Assembly (NCBI RefSeq): GCF_003369575.1
Contig: NZ_PIOC01000023.1
Location: 2,115 to 66,114, forward strand
Length of the DNA: 64,000 nucleotides
Source of the DNA: Oceanobacillus arenosus
GTDB lineage: Bacteria > Bacillota > Bacilli > Bacillales > Amphibacillaceae
Reading direction: 5' to 3'
Every line of letters begins with the position of its first letter. Positions within the stretch are counted from its first letter, which is position 1. The position numbers and the translations under genes were made by a program. Shown in pieces: positions 46,929 through 56,136 of this stretch. The notes beneath the pieces are model-generated. The model had not been told where the DNA came from and searched no databases. It was given only the letters and a program-made list of their open reading frames with translations.

Positions 46929-47939
46929 TTGAGCAATAAATTATTAGAGATCAACAATTTAAGAACCTCATTTCGTATTGGGGATAAATATTATGCAGCG
47001 GTAGATGATGTATCGCTCACAGTAAATAAAAATGAGGTCTTAGGAATTGTAGGAGAGTCTGGGTCAGGGAAGAGTGCATTAGCATTTTCGATAATGGGAT
47101 TACATACAAAGGCTAGAGTTGAAGGGAATATTTTTTATAAGGATCAAGACATTGCAAATATCGCACCAGCGAAATTAAATAAATTACGTGGCGATGACAT
47201 AGCAATGATATTCCAGGATCCACTTACAGCACTAAATCCACTAATGAAGATAGGCGATCAAATCGCTGAAACACTAATCTTACATAAACCGGAAATGTCA
47301 CAGAAACAGCGTAAAGATAGAGTAATAGAGTTAATTAATCTTGTTCGCATTCCGAGAGCCGAATATGTGTACGAGCAATTCCCACATGAGCTGTCTGGTG
47401 GAATGAGACAACGGATAGTAATTGCAATTGCAATTGCAAACCAACCGGATCTGTTGATTGCCGATGAGCCGACGACAGCATTAGATGTGACAATACAAGC
47501 GCAAGTACTGGATTTAATTCGAGAATTAAAAGATGATCTGAACTCAGGGGTAATATTAATTACGCATGACTTAGGTGTTGTTGCAGAGATGGCGGACAGA
47601 GTTGCTGTCATGTATGCAGGACAAATTGTAGAAATTGCTGATGTGCATACATTATTCGAGAACCCATTACATCCATATACAAGGTCGCTTCTCAATTCTG
47701 TACCTGCAGAAGGACAGGATAAACTCCATGTTATCCAAGGTGTCGTACCATCGCTGCAGAAGCTTCCTCGCAATGGCTGTCGATTTGCAGCAAGAATTCC
47801 TTGGGTAGATGAATCAGCACATGAAGAGAACCCAGAATTACATGAAGTGGAGCCTGGTCACTTTGTTCGCTGTACTTGTTATAGTCATTTTTACTTCCCA
47901 GATGAGAGCAAGGAGGCACAAGTTCATGGCAATTCTTGA
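46929..47939 (+). CDS. Dipeptide/oligopeptide ABC transporter ATPase (OppD/DppD-type)
   Basis: About 336 residues. Walker A is GESGSGKSA (about 41-49), the Q-loop reads IFQDPLTALNPLMKIGDQI, the signature is LSGGMRQR, Walker B is LLIADEPTTALDVT, and the C-terminal oligopeptide-transporter extension (about 235-330) retains only part of its cysteine cluster (GCRFAARIPWVDE..HFVRCTCY). It energises peptide uptake with the OppF-type ATPase next door. TTG 46929 is preferred: AGGGGTGAG lies just upstream and would overlap the GTG at 46920. It overlaps the next gene by 14 bases. Confidence 0.9.
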   Translation: MSNKLLEINNLRTSFRIGDKYYAAVDDVSLTVNKNEVLGIVGESGSGKSALAFSIMGLHTKARVEGNIFYKDQDIANIAPAKLNKLRGDDIAMIFQDPLTALNPLMKIGDQIAETLILHKPEMSQKQRKDRVIELINLVRIPRAEYVYEQFPHELSGGMRQRIVIAIAIANQPDLLIADEPTTALDVTIQAQVLDLIRELKDDLNSGVILITHDLGVVAEMADRVAVMYAGQIVEIADVHTLFENPLHPYTRSLLNSVPAEGQDKLHVIQGVVPSLQKLPRNGCRFAARIPWVDESAHEENPELHEVEPGHFVRCTCYSHFYFPDESKEAQVHGNS

Positions 47940-48858
47940 GGTAGAGGATTTAAAAGTATATTTTCCGATTAAAGCAGGGATTCTGAACCGGACGGTAGAT
48001 CATGTTAAAGCAGTTGATGGGGTATCATTTTCGATTGAACAGGGGAAAACATATGGCCTTGTAGGAGAATCTGGCTCTGGTAAAACAACAACTGGTAGAG
48101 CTGTGATTGGACTAGAAAGCATTTATTCTGGAAAGGTTTCGTTTAATGGCACAGATATAACGAACTTTGGAAGGGAGAATAGTGCATTACGGAAAGATGT
48201 TCAGATGATTTTTCAGGATCCATATTCGTCGTTAAATCCGAGAAAAAGAGTATTAGATATTATTTCAGAACCACTTCGAAACTTTGAAAAGCTATCAAAG
48301 ACAGAGGAGAAGAAGCGAGTTCAAGAGTTATTGGAAATTGTCGGATTAAGTCCAGAGAGTATTTTAAAATATCCACATGAATTTTCTGGAGGGCAAAGAC
48401 AGCGGATTGGAATTGCAAGGGCAATTGCACTAAAACCAAAATTAATTATTGCGGATGAACCTGTATCAGCACTTGATGTATCCGTTCAGGCACAGGTACT
48501 GAATTTCATGCAGGACATTCAGAAGGAACTAAATTTGACTTATCTATTTATTAGTCACGATTTAGGTATTGTCAAGCATATGTGTGATGACATCGCAATT
48601 ATGTATAAAGGTCGTTACGTTGAGCAAGGAACGATAACAGATATATTTAATAATCCGCAACATATTTATACAAAGCGACTCGTTTCAGCGATTCCTGATA
48701 TTAATCCTAGAAATAGGGAAAAACAGTATCGTATTCGCCAGGAGGTACAGAGAGAATATGCGAATTCCTTTAATGACTACTTTGATAGTGAAGGATTGGC
48801 ATATGGGTTACAACCTGTATCGGATACTCATTTAGTTGCTTTGCCAGAGAGAGGGTGA
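47926..48858 (+). CDS. Dipeptide/oligopeptide ABC transporter ATPase (OppF/DppF-type)
   Basis: A 310-residue second ATPase of the importer. Walker A is GESGSGKTT, the Q-loop IFQDPYSSLNPRKRVLDII, the signature FSGGQRQR, Walker B LIIADEPVSALDVS, and the H-loop FISHDLGIVKHM. The N-terminal LEVEDLKVYFPIKAGILNRTVDHVKAVDGVSF is typical of OppF. ATG 47926 has AAGGAGG upstream and starts inside the OppD-type gene. The C-terminus diverges after DINPRNREKQYR and lacks the usual cysteine-containing end, an oddity shared by some dpp-type systems. Confidence 0.9.
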   Translation: MAILEVEDLKVYFPIKAGILNRTVDHVKAVDGVSFSIEQGKTYGLVGESGSGKTTTGRAVIGLESIYSGKVSFNGTDITNFGRENSALRKDVQMIFQDPYSSLNPRKRVLDIISEPLRNFEKLSKTEEKKRVQELLEIVGLSPESILKYPHEFSGGQRQRIGIARAIALKPKLIIADEPVSALDVSVQAQVLNFMQDIQKELNLTYLFISHDLGIVKHMCDDIAIMYKGRYVEQGTITDIFNNPQHIYTKRLVSAIPDINPRNREKQYRIRQEVQREYANSFNDYFDSEGLAYGLQPVSDTHLVALPERG

Positions 48859-48865
48859 TGATCAG

Positions 48866-49828
48866 ATGTGGAAATTTATCGTTAGAAGGATATTAATTAC
48901 GATACCTCAAATCATTCTCCTTAGTGTTTTAATCTTTCTATTGGCACAAGCAATGCCAGGTGATGCACTATCGGGTTTGGTGGATCCAAACGTCAGTCTG
49001 GAACAAAAGAATGCATTAAGAGAAAAACTTGGATTAAATGATCCATGGTATCAGAAGTATGGGGAATGGGCATCGGGATTGGTGCAGGGTGATCTAGGAC
49101 AATCCTTCCGATTTAAAATGCCTGTAGCTGATTTATTAGAGCAGCGATTGATTAACACTTTTTGGTTATCACTTGCGACATTAATCATTACATATATTAT
49201 TGCAATTCCATTAGGGATATTGAGTGGTCGATATAATGACTCCATTCTTGATTCATCGATTACCGGTTATACATATCTAGGATTTGCAACACCATTATTT
49301 ATTTTTGCACTTGTGATGCTCTGGGTATTTGGCTATCAATTGCAATGGTTTCCAACGAGTGGAAGTGTCACACCAGGTCTTGAACCAGGAACATTAGAAT
49401 ATGTATTAAGCAAGGCACGACATTTATTACTGCCAGCCATCTCGATGGCATTAATTCAAACCGTTTCAACGGTACAGTACTTACGAAGCGAGATTGTAGA
49501 TACAAAACAAAGAGAATTTATTATTACTGCTAGAGCAAAAGGTGCTTCGGAATCCAGGGTTTATAACAGACATATATTAAGAAATTCATTACTGCCGATT
49601 GCAGCATTCTTTGGTTATGAAATTACGTTTCTAATCGGAGGAACCGTCTTTGTTGAAATGATTTTTGGATTTCCAGGGATGGGCCAGCTCTTCATTGAAT
49701 CGATAAATTTACGCGATTATAGTGTTGTAAACGCTGTTGTACTAATATTTGGGATTGCAGCAATTCTAGGTGCACTTTTATCAGATATTATCTTAAGTCT
49801 CGTAGATCCACGTATCCGTATTAAATAA
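48866..49828 (+). CDS. Dipeptide/oligopeptide ABC transporter permease (OppB/DppB-type)
   Basis: A 320-residue permease with about six membrane helices. It opens with WKFIVRRILITIPQIILLSVLIF, has the characteristic early extracellular loop (DALSGLVDPNVSLEQKNALREKLGL), and carries the EAA coupling loop EFIITARAKGASESRVYNRHILRNSLLPI (about 214-242). It forms half of the channel. The start ATG 48866 follows GAGGGTGATG at 6 bases. Gene order ATPase-ATPase-permease-permease-binding protein differs from the B. subtilis opp operon (A-B-C-D-F). Confidence 0.9.
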   Translation: MWKFIVRRILITIPQIILLSVLIFLLAQAMPGDALSGLVDPNVSLEQKNALREKLGLNDPWYQKYGEWASGLVQGDLGQSFRFKMPVADLLEQRLINTFWLSLATLIITYIIAIPLGILSGRYNDSILDSSITGYTYLGFATPLFIFALVMLWVFGYQLQWFPTSGSVTPGLEPGTLEYVLSKARHLLLPAISMALIQTVSTVQYLRSEIVDTKQREFIITARAKGASESRVYNRHILRNSLLPIAAFFGYEITFLIGGTVFVEMIFGFPGMGQLFIESINLRDYSVVNAVVLIFGIAAILGALLSDIILSLVDPRIRIK

Positions 49829-49857
49829 GAATCAAGCTAAACGTTGGAGTGATAAAT

Positions 49858-50766
49858 ATGGAAGTAAACAATGCAAATCTAGCGAATCAAATACAGGATC
49901 CTACGAAGAGTCCATCTGGCTTAAAAATCCTTTGGAAGGAAATTGTCAGAGATAAGCTCGCACTCATCTCATTAATACTATTGGTTCTTATTACGGTGTT
50001 TGTTTACGGAACTGCAGTGGTACTCGACCAGGATGAAATTGTCAGAGTTGATTTGTTCGCAATTCATGAGCCACCATCGGAGGAATTTATTTTAGGAACA
50101 GATTATGGCGGGCGTGATGTTTTTGGTCAATTAATAATCGGTACGAGAAATTCACTTTCAATTGGATTTTTAGTAACGGCGATTAGTGGAATATTTGGAA
50201 TAGCTTTCGGATTAATTGCAGGATACTTTGGTGGATATACAGATAATGCGTTGATGCGTGTCCTCGACTTCTTCCAAGTTTTACCGTTTACAATGTTAGT
50301 CATTGTGTTTGTATCGATCGTACCGAATTATACGATTTTGGCATTTTCTATCATTATGGCAGCCTTTAACTGGATGGGGATAGCAAGATTAATCAGGTCA
50401 AAGGCACTGCAAGAGAAGGAACTAGATTATGTACAGGCATCGAAAACGCTTGGTACATCGCATACGAAGATTATTTTTAGAGAAGTGATGCCGAATATTA
50501 GCTCGTTAATTATTGTAACGATGACATTGAATTTAGCAGCGAACATCGGGATTGAATCGGGATTGTCTTTCTTAGGATTTGGTTTTCCTGAAAGTACACC
50601 GAGTCTTGGTACATTATTAAGCTATGCGACAAATCCGCAAACATTGGAATATCGTTGGTGGATTTGGGTACCAGCTGCTGTACTGATACTCATAATGATG
50701 CTAATGATTCGTAATGTCGGTGAGGCGCTAAGAAGGGCAACAGACGCAAGGCAAAGAAGAGGCTAA
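49858..50766 (+). CDS. Dipeptide/oligopeptide ABC transporter permease (OppC/DppC-type)
   Basis: A 302-residue permease, the partner of the OppB-type protein. The first helix (LALISLILLVLITVFVYGTAVVL) is followed by the family segment FILGTDYGGRDVFGQLIIGTRNSLSIGF and the EAA loop LDYVQASKTLGTSHTKIIFREVMPNI (about 188-213). About six helices in total. ATG 49858 follows TTGGAG at 8 bases; the GTG nine bases earlier overlaps the ribosome site. The binding-protein gene follows after 175 bases. Confidence 0.9.
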   Translation: MEVNNANLANQIQDPTKSPSGLKILWKEIVRDKLALISLILLVLITVFVYGTAVVLDQDEIVRVDLFAIHEPPSEEFILGTDYGGRDVFGQLIIGTRNSLSIGFLVTAISGIFGIAFGLIAGYFGGYTDNALMRVLDFFQVLPFTMLVIVFVSIVPNYTILAFSIIMAAFNWMGIARLIRSKALQEKELDYVQASKTLGTSHTKIIFREVMPNISSLIIVTMTLNLAANIGIESGLSFLGFGFPESTPSLGTLLSYATNPQTLEYRWWIWVPAAVLILIMMLMIRNVGEALRRATDARQRRG

Positions 50767-50941
50767 TGTAGATATGGGATGGGGGATATTTAAGGGGGTG
50801 ATGTGCGGAAGAGTAGTGGTTAATAATGAAGAATATGTTGCTTTCATCAATATTTTCTTATATTGATGTTCAAGTATAGCAATCAGTCGGGAAATCACTC
50901 ATGGCTGATGAATAAAGGACAAAAAAGGGGAGGTTACAAGA

Positions 50942-52804
50942 ATGAAACAGACAAAATGGCTTTTGGCTCTAATGCTTGTATTAGTTCTAGTATTAGCAGC
51001 ATGTAGTAGTGGCGGATCTGATGAGGAGAAACCGGCCGATTCAGAAGATCCTGCTACAGACGAAGGTACAGATGAAAACGCTGACGCGGAAGAACCGGCA
51101 GATGAAGAAGACAGTGGGGATAAACTATATTCAATCGATGACTTTAGCCCTGATAAGACTAATGAGGGGGAAGCGATTGATGGGGGTACACTAAACTATG
51201 GTTTAGTATCTGATACTGTTTTCGAAGGTGTCCTTAACCCAGTATTTTATGAAGGTAATCCAGACTTTGAAGTTATGAAATTCTTTACAGAACCTGATGG
51301 TAATCTTTTAAGTATCGAAAATGATAACTTCACTTATACACAAGATGGTGCAGCAGAGTGGGAAGTTGATGAAGATGGCACAACATTTACAATAAAAATC
51401 CGTGATAACGTGAACTGGCATGATGGTGAACCAGTTAAAGCGGAAGACTTAGAATTTGCGTATGAAGTAATTGGCAGCCCAGATTATACTGGAGTGCGTT
51501 ACTATGCAGTTGAAAATGTTGTTGGTATTGATGAATATAATGCTGGAGAAGTAGATAAAATCTCTGGTGTTGAAGTTGTCGATGAGAAGACAATAAAAAT
51601 TACATTTAAAGAAGCAAATCCATCATTATTAGCTAGTGGAATATGGAATGCGCCAATGCCAAAGCATATTTTTAAAGATATTCCGATTGCAGAAATGGCT
51701 GAAAGTGATGCAGTTCGTGTGAACCCAATTGGTTTTGGACCATTTAAAGTGGATACAATTGTACCAGGAGAGTCAGTGACATATACAGCAAATGAAGATT
51801 ACTGGCAAGGTGCTCCTAAGCTTGATGGAATTACATTAAAAGTAATCTCGCCTACAACAGTTGCACAAGCATTAGAAACTGGTGAAATTGATCTTGTTGA
51901 TAGTTTCCCGACTGATCAATATCCAGATGTTGCAGAAAAATTAACAAACGTAGAATTTTTAGGACAAACAGATTTAGCTTATACGTATATCGGATTTAAG
52001 TTAGGACATTTAGATACAGAAACTGGTGAAAGTGTTACAGATCCAGATGCAAAAATGGCTGACGTAAACTTACGTAAAGCAATGTGGTATGCGGTGGATA
52101 ATAATGCAATCGGTGAGAAATTCTATAATGGTCTTCGCTGGAATGCAACAACATTGATAATTCCACCGTTCACAGAGTACCATGATGCAACAATTGAAAC
52201 ACCAACATATGATCCAGACGAAGCAAATCGTATTTTAGATGAAGCAGGATATGTTGATACAGATGGAGATGGACTTCGTGAAAATCCAGATGGAGAAACG
52301 TTAGTCATTAACTTTGCTTCAATGTCTGGAGGAGACACTGCAGAGCCACTTGCAAACTATTACATTCAAGCATGGAAAGCTGTTGGTCTAAATGTCCAAT
52401 TATTAGATGGTGGACTAATTGAGTTTAACAGTTTCTATGATAGAGTTGAAGGAGATGACCCTGACGTTGATATTTATCAAGGTGCATGGGGTACAGGTAC
52501 GGACGTAGACCAAGCTGGTTTATATGGTCGTGCTTCAGGATATAACTATTCACGTTATTCGAGTGAAAAGAATGATGAATTACTAGCAGCAGGTGCTTCA
52601 AGTGATGCAATGGATATCGAATACCGTCAAGATATTTACAAACAATGGCAACAATTGATGGTTGACGATGTTCCTGTATTCCCAACACTTTATCGTTCTG
52701 TTTTAGTACCGGCGAATAACCGTGTTACAGACTTTTCAATTAAAACATCATGGACAAATTGGCATGAAGTTGGTTTGACTCAAGAAGAACCAGTTCTTCC
52801 ATAA
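50942..52804 (+). CDS. Peptide-binding lipoprotein (OppA/DppE-type)
   Basis: A 620-residue SBP_bac_5 family protein. The signal peptide ends in the lipobox VLAACSS (cysteine about 21), followed by an acidic low-complexity spacer (about residues 24-60, rich in D, E, A, P) of the kind used to reach through the cell wall. The mature domain has WEVDEDGTTFTIKIRDNVNWHDGEPVKAEDLEFAYEVI and the C-terminal YKQWQQLMVDDVPVFPTLY typical of oligopeptide-binding proteins. The acidic spacer may suit a salt-tolerant species. ATG 50942 follows GGGGAGG. A terminator follows. Confidence 0.92.
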   Translation: MKQTKWLLALMLVLVLVLAACSSGGSDEEKPADSEDPATDEGTDENADAEEPADEEDSGDKLYSIDDFSPDKTNEGEAIDGGTLNYGLVSDTVFEGVLNPVFYEGNPDFEVMKFFTEPDGNLLSIENDNFTYTQDGAAEWEVDEDGTTFTIKIRDNVNWHDGEPVKAEDLEFAYEVIGSPDYTGVRYYAVENVVGIDEYNAGEVDKISGVEVVDEKTIKITFKEANPSLLASGIWNAPMPKHIFKDIPIAEMAESDAVRVNPIGFGPFKVDTIVPGESVTYTANEDYWQGAPKLDGITLKVISPTTVAQALETGEIDLVDSFPTDQYPDVAEKLTNVEFLGQTDLAYTYIGFKLGHLDTETGESVTDPDAKMADVNLRKAMWYAVDNNAIGEKFYNGLRWNATTLIIPPFTEYHDATIETPTYDPDEANRILDEAGYVDTDGDGLRENPDGETLVINFASMSGGDTAEPLANYYIQAWKAVGLNVQLLDGGLIEFNSFYDRVEGDDPDVDIYQGAWGTGTDVDQAGLYGRASGYNYSRYSSEKNDELLAAGASSDAMDIEYRQDIYKQWQQLMVDDVPVFPTLYRSVLVPANNRVTDFSIKTSWTNWHEVGLTQEEPVLP

Positions 52805-52824
52805 GTTCAGATTTCTTTAAGGGG

Positions 52825-52851
52825 AGGCCCGCTAGGCGGGTCTTCTTTTAT
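52825..52851 (+). terminator. Terminator of the peptide transporter operon
   Basis: GGCCCGC and GCGGGTC pair around TAG, followed by TTCTTTTATTT. Confidence 0.82.
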
Positions 52852-52905
52852 TTGGATTTATTTCAAAGGAAGCATGCAATTTTTCAAGTGATGAATGATA
52901 GTACG

Positions 52906-53195
52906 CAGTTGATATAAAGTGCGGATTATTGATAATTTTGGTTTCACATCTTTAGGAAAATTGAAATTGCTTAAAGGGCTACATTGCTTTACTTCAATTA
53001 AGATCGTTTTTAGTAGTAAGTCGCTCTTATATTTGTGGTTTTTTGTAATTACAGCGGAAGAAATACCCGAAGACTCCTGCGGGAAGAAGAGCCTAGGTGA
53101 GACTACGAAGTGCGACAGCACAAGTAGGCTCACCAGCTCGCCTAAGGTGCGCGATGGATATTTTTGGAGCGACTAGCCTGAGAGCCTTAAGCACT
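52906..53195. repeat. Dispersed repeat family B, copy 3 (longest)
   Basis: Starts CAGTTGATATAAAGTG and contains CTTTACTTCAAT, AGCGGAAGAAATACCCGAAG, CTCCTGCGGGAAG, a central unique block with ATAGGCTCACC-like inverted segments (AGCCTAGGTGAG and GTAGGCTCACC), TTTTTGGAGCGACT and GAGAGCCTTAA. It fills the gap between the transporter operon and the hydrolase gene; no coding sequence seen. Confidence 0.85.
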
Positions 53196-53344
53196 AAACT
53201 GCTCAGCGTTTAACTAAATACTTGCACTTTCTTAGGTTTTCTGTAATCTAGGTATTATTTATCATTAGCTTTCCATGGATTAGTAATATAATAGATGTAT
53301 GCGATTTGGAAAATACATTGAGCGAAGACTATGGGAGGCTAAAC

Positions 53345-54199
53345 ATGACACAAAAGATTGCAATTGCGATTTTGCATGGAATGGGAACGCCAAAAGAGGA
53401 TTTTGCGGAAGAGCTAATTAAACGGATTTCCAAGCAGTTTGCCAAAAAGCTGCCATGTGAAAAAGTTGAGACAGCGTTAGCATTCGAACCTGTTTTCTGG
53501 TCATCTATATTTGAACCGAATCAGGCAGAATTGTGGAATAAGATGCAGCAAAGTGCTAATTTAGATTTTAGGCGTTTAAGACGCTTTGTTATTGAATTTC
53601 TAGGTGATGCGATTGCATATCAACCAACAATATATGGAAATCAAAATTATGATAAAGTACATTTCTATGTTGCCTCCGCTATAAATCGCTTACGAGAAAA
53701 AGCTGGTTCAGATGCTCCACTTTGTGTGATAAGTCATAGCCTTGGTACGATTGTTGCGAGTAATTATTTCTATGATTTACAATTTAAGCGTGAAAATCGA
53801 GGGATTGTAACAAGACGCTGGATGAATCAAACACCAATCGAGCAGTGCGAAACATTAACACTTTTCTATACTTTAGGTAGTCCAATGGTGTTATGGTCTT
53901 TACGTTATACTGACTTTGGCTCGCCAATCACCATTCCATCACCAAGGATAAGGGAATTTTATCCAAATGTAGAAGGGGAATGGCTCAATTTCTATGATAA
54001 GGATGACGTACTTGCATATCCCTTAAAAGGGATGAATGAAGCCTATAATCAGGCGGTAACCAAAGATGTGGCAGTAAATGCGGGCGGAATCTTAACAAGC
54101 TGGACTCCATTATCACATCGTAATTATGACAAGGATAACGAGGTAATTGATCCCATTGTCGATGGCTTGATTAGAACTTGGAGGAGCATTAATGAATAG
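53345..54199 (+). CDS. Alpha/beta-hydrolase-like protein, function unknown
   Basis: A 284-residue soluble protein. IAIAILHGMGTPKEDF at residues 5-20 resembles the oxyanion-hole strand of alpha/beta hydrolases, and VISHSLGTIVASNYFYDL (about 127-144) is a nucleophile-elbow motif with the serine in SHSLG. The C-terminal NFYDKDDVLAYPLKGMNEAYN supplies a plausible acid, and SHRNYDKD a histidine. A lipase or esterase of unknown substrate is most likely. ATG 53345 follows GGGAGG; upstream in-frame TTG codons lack a ribosome site. It may be co-transcribed with rpiA, although a promoter for rpiA lies in its last codons. Confidence 0.6.
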   Translation: MTQKIAIAILHGMGTPKEDFAEELIKRISKQFAKKLPCEKVETALAFEPVFWSSIFEPNQAELWNKMQQSANLDFRRLRRFVIEFLGDAIAYQPTIYGNQNYDKVHFYVASAINRLREKAGSDAPLCVISHSLGTIVASNYFYDLQFKRENRGIVTRRWMNQTPIEQCETLTLFYTLGSPMVLWSLRYTDFGSPITIPSPRIREFYPNVEGEWLNFYDKDDVLAYPLKGMNEAYNQAVTKDVAVNAGGILTSWTPLSHRNYDKDNEVIDPIVDGLIRTWRSINE

Positions 54200-54207
54200 G
54201 GTATAAT
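54178..54207 (+). promoter_or_regulatory. Possible sigma-A promoter of rpiA
   Basis: TTGGAG (54178-54183), 18-base spacer, TATAAT (54202-54207), overlapping the 3' end of the upstream gene. Confidence 0.5.
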
Positions 54208-54236
54208 GGGAGAGAGCGCTAGAGTAGGAGGTTATC

Positions 54237-54917
54237 ATGTTGAATGAGGCAGATATAGGAAAAAAAGCCGTTGGAGAAGAAGCGGCAAAATATGTGAAGA
54301 GTGGAATGAAAATAGGTCTTGGATCAGGTTCGACTGTCTACTGGATGGTCAAAAAATTAGGAGAACTTGTTCAACAAGGACTTGATGTGGAAGGGATTCC
54401 ATCTTCCAATCAGACGGCTGATTGGGCAAGGGAATTCGGTGTGCCATTGACGAATTTTTCAAAAGTGGATCAATTAGACCTTACCATTGATGGTGCAGAT
54501 GAGGTCGACGAGAATCTACAATTGATAAAAGGTGGTGGCGGTGCACTCTTTAGGGAAAAAGTCATTGCGATGGCGGCAAAAGAGTTGATTATTATCGTTG
54601 ATAAATCGAAGCTTGTTAAACACTTAGGAGAATTCCCGTTATCCGTTGAAGTGCTGCCGTTTGGCTGGGAAGTAACAGAGAAGAAAATTGCATTACTTGG
54701 TTGTCAGCCAACATTGAGAAAAAAAGATCAGGAAATCTTCGTATCGGATAATGGTAATTATATTTTAGATTGTGCTTTCGGAGAGATTATGGATCCGAAG
54801 AAACTACATGAACAATTGAAATTAATTGTTGGTGTTGTGGAAACAGGATTATTCGTTGATATGGCGAATGAGGTTATCGTTGGTAATGGTAACGAAATTG
54901 AGGTTATTTCTCAATAA
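54237..54917 (+). CDS. rpiA: Ribose-5-phosphate isomerase A
   Basis: A 226-residue pentose-phosphate enzyme interconverting ribose 5-phosphate and ribulose 5-phosphate. Family motifs are IGLGSGSTVYWMVKKL (about 30-45), DLTIDGADEVDENL (about 81-94, catalytic aspartates) and KGGGGALFREKVIAM with the catalytic glutamate (about 97-111). Many Bacillaceae use RpiB instead, so the A form is worth noting. ATG 54237 follows TAGGAGG at 6 bases. It is followed by a YciI-family gene after 54 bases. Confidence 0.94.
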   Translation: MLNEADIGKKAVGEEAAKYVKSGMKIGLGSGSTVYWMVKKLGELVQQGLDVEGIPSSNQTADWAREFGVPLTNFSKVDQLDLTIDGADEVDENLQLIKGGGGALFREKVIAMAAKELIIIVDKSKLVKHLGEFPLSVEVLPFGWEVTEKKIALLGCQPTLRKKDQEIFVSDNGNYILDCAFGEIMDPKKLHEQLKLIVGVVETGLFVDMANEVIVGNGNEIEVISQ

Positions 54918-54971
54918 ATGTATACGTATTAATTCGGTAAAATTCGACAAAACTCGGGGAGTGACAGGCAC

Positions 54972-55238
54972 GTGGCACAGAATTATTTTGCGGTTTTTTC
55001 ACCAATGTTAGATACAGAGAAGAATGTAACCTTTCGCCCGGACCATCTTGCTTATTTAAAGGAAAAGGAGGAAGAAGGTAAGGTGTTTGCGAAAGGTCGA
55101 TTTACAGATGGAGTTGGTGGTTTAGTTATCTACATAGCGGAAAGTTATGAGGAAGTAGAAGCAATCGTCAAGCAGGACCCATATGTTGTGAGTGGTGCAA
55201 GAGGCTACGAAATTCATGAATGGGAAATGACAGTATAA
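54972..55238 (+). CDS. YciI family protein
   Basis: An 88-residue dimeric alpha/beta-barrel (ferredoxin-like) protein. The N-terminal YFAVFSPMLDTEKNVTFRPDHLAYLKEKEEEGKV contains the conserved histidine (RPDHLAY), and RFTDGVGGLVIYIAESYEEVEAIVKQDPYV matches the YCII domain. These proteins are thought to be degradative enzymes or stress-related, without a general substrate. GTG 54972 follows GGGGAGTG. No known partner is adjacent. Confidence 0.85.
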   Translation: MAQNYFAVFSPMLDTEKNVTFRPDHLAYLKEKEEEGKVFAKGRFTDGVGGLVIYIAESYEEVEAIVKQDPYVVSGARGYEIHEWEMTV

Positions 55239-55255
55239 GCGAGCACAATAGAAGA

Positions 55256-55284
55256 TTGACAGTCTGTTGTTTCCTTTATATAAT
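55256..55284 (+). promoter_or_regulatory. Consensus sigma-A promoter of queF
   Basis: TTGACA (55256-55261), 17-base spacer, TATAAT (55279-55284): a perfect match. Confidence 0.88.
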
Positions 55285-55301
55285 AGGCTAGATTGATAAG
55301 A

Positions 55302-55390
55302 AGAGGTTCTTAGCATGAAACCCTCTATAAAAAACTAAGGACAGATGATGCGTTTATCATGCCATGTGCCTTAGGGTGCATGGCATTTTT
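55302..55390 (+). promoter_or_regulatory. PreQ1-I riboswitch with terminator
   Basis: The aptamer is AGAGGTTCTTAGC..ACCCTCT followed by ATAAAAAACTAAGG (55302-55340), an H-type pseudoknot. The expression platform is a terminator (ATGCCATG at 55359-55366 with CATGGCAT at 55379-55386, then five T). Binding of preQ1 would stop transcription of queF. Confidence 0.95.
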
Positions 55391-55418
55391 GCTATTAAAA
55401 ATAGGAGGAGATTCTAAG

Positions 55419-55907
55419 ATGAAGGATCAAGATTTATCAGATTTAACGCTATTAGGCAATCAAGGAACAAGCTATGATTTTGAATATAATCCAAAGGTAT
55501 TGGAGTCATTTGAAAACAAGCACCAAAATCGTGATTATTTCGTAAAATTTAATTGCCCAGAATTTACGGCGTTATGCCCAATCACAGCACAACCTGATTT
55601 TGCTACAGTTTATATTAGTTATATCCCCGACGTGAAGATGGTAGAAAGCAAGTCATTAAAACTATACTTATTCAGTTTCCGTAATCATGGCGCATTCCAT
55701 GAAGATACGATGAACATCATTATGAATGATTTAATCGAATTGATGGACCCACGCTATATCGAAGTATGGGGAAAATTCACTCCAAGAGGTGGGATCTCGA
55801 TTGATCCATATTGCAACTATGGTAAACCAGGCACGAAATACGAACAAATGGCAGACCACCGTATGATGAACCATGACATGTATCCAGAAAAAATAGATAA
55901 TCGCTAA
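55419..55907 (+). CDS. queF: NADPH-dependent preQ0 reductase (7-cyano-7-deazaguanine reductase)
   Basis: A 162-residue tunnelling-fold enzyme that reduces the nitrile of preQ0 to preQ1 in queuosine synthesis. The active-site segment [18 protein letters not shown] places the catalytic cysteine at C53 and the acid at D60; [21 protein letters not shown] is the QueF family motif. ATG 55419 follows GGAGGAG at 7 bases. The riboswitch upstream responds to its product, confirming the assignment. No other queCDE genes lie in the window. Confidence 0.96.
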   Translation: MKDQDLSDLTLLGNQGTSYDFEYNPKVLESFENKHQNRDYFVKFNCPEFTALCPITAQPDFATVYISYIPDVKMVESKSLKLYLFSFRNHGAFHEDTMNIIMNDLIELMDPRYIEVWGKFTPRGGISIDPYCNYGKPGTKYEQMADHRMMNHDMYPEKIDNR

Positions 55908-55915
55908 GGTGATGT

Positions 55916-55947
55916 ACGTCTTTCCGAGTGGAAGACGTATTTTTTTC
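55916..55947 (+). terminator. Terminator of queF
   Basis: ACGTCTTTCC pairs with GGAAGACGT, followed by ATTTTTTT. Confidence 0.9.
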
Positions 55948-56136
55948 CTATTCCTCCTTCAAACTAAAATTTAATTCGCTAATTATCGATTAGTTCCGCT
56001 ATTATATCGTATAATTAGAATACAATGTTGAGTAGCAAAGGGAGAATCAAATTAATAATCATCGAGGCTCAAAAGAATTATAGAAAACAAAAGCAGCAAC
56101 GGGATACATACTATGTAAATAAAGGTTTGTGAACTA

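Noticed and set aside
47258-47773. 171-codon open frame antisense to the OppD-type gene
   Set aside because: Serine-rich shadow; the ABC ATPase on the plus strand is certain.
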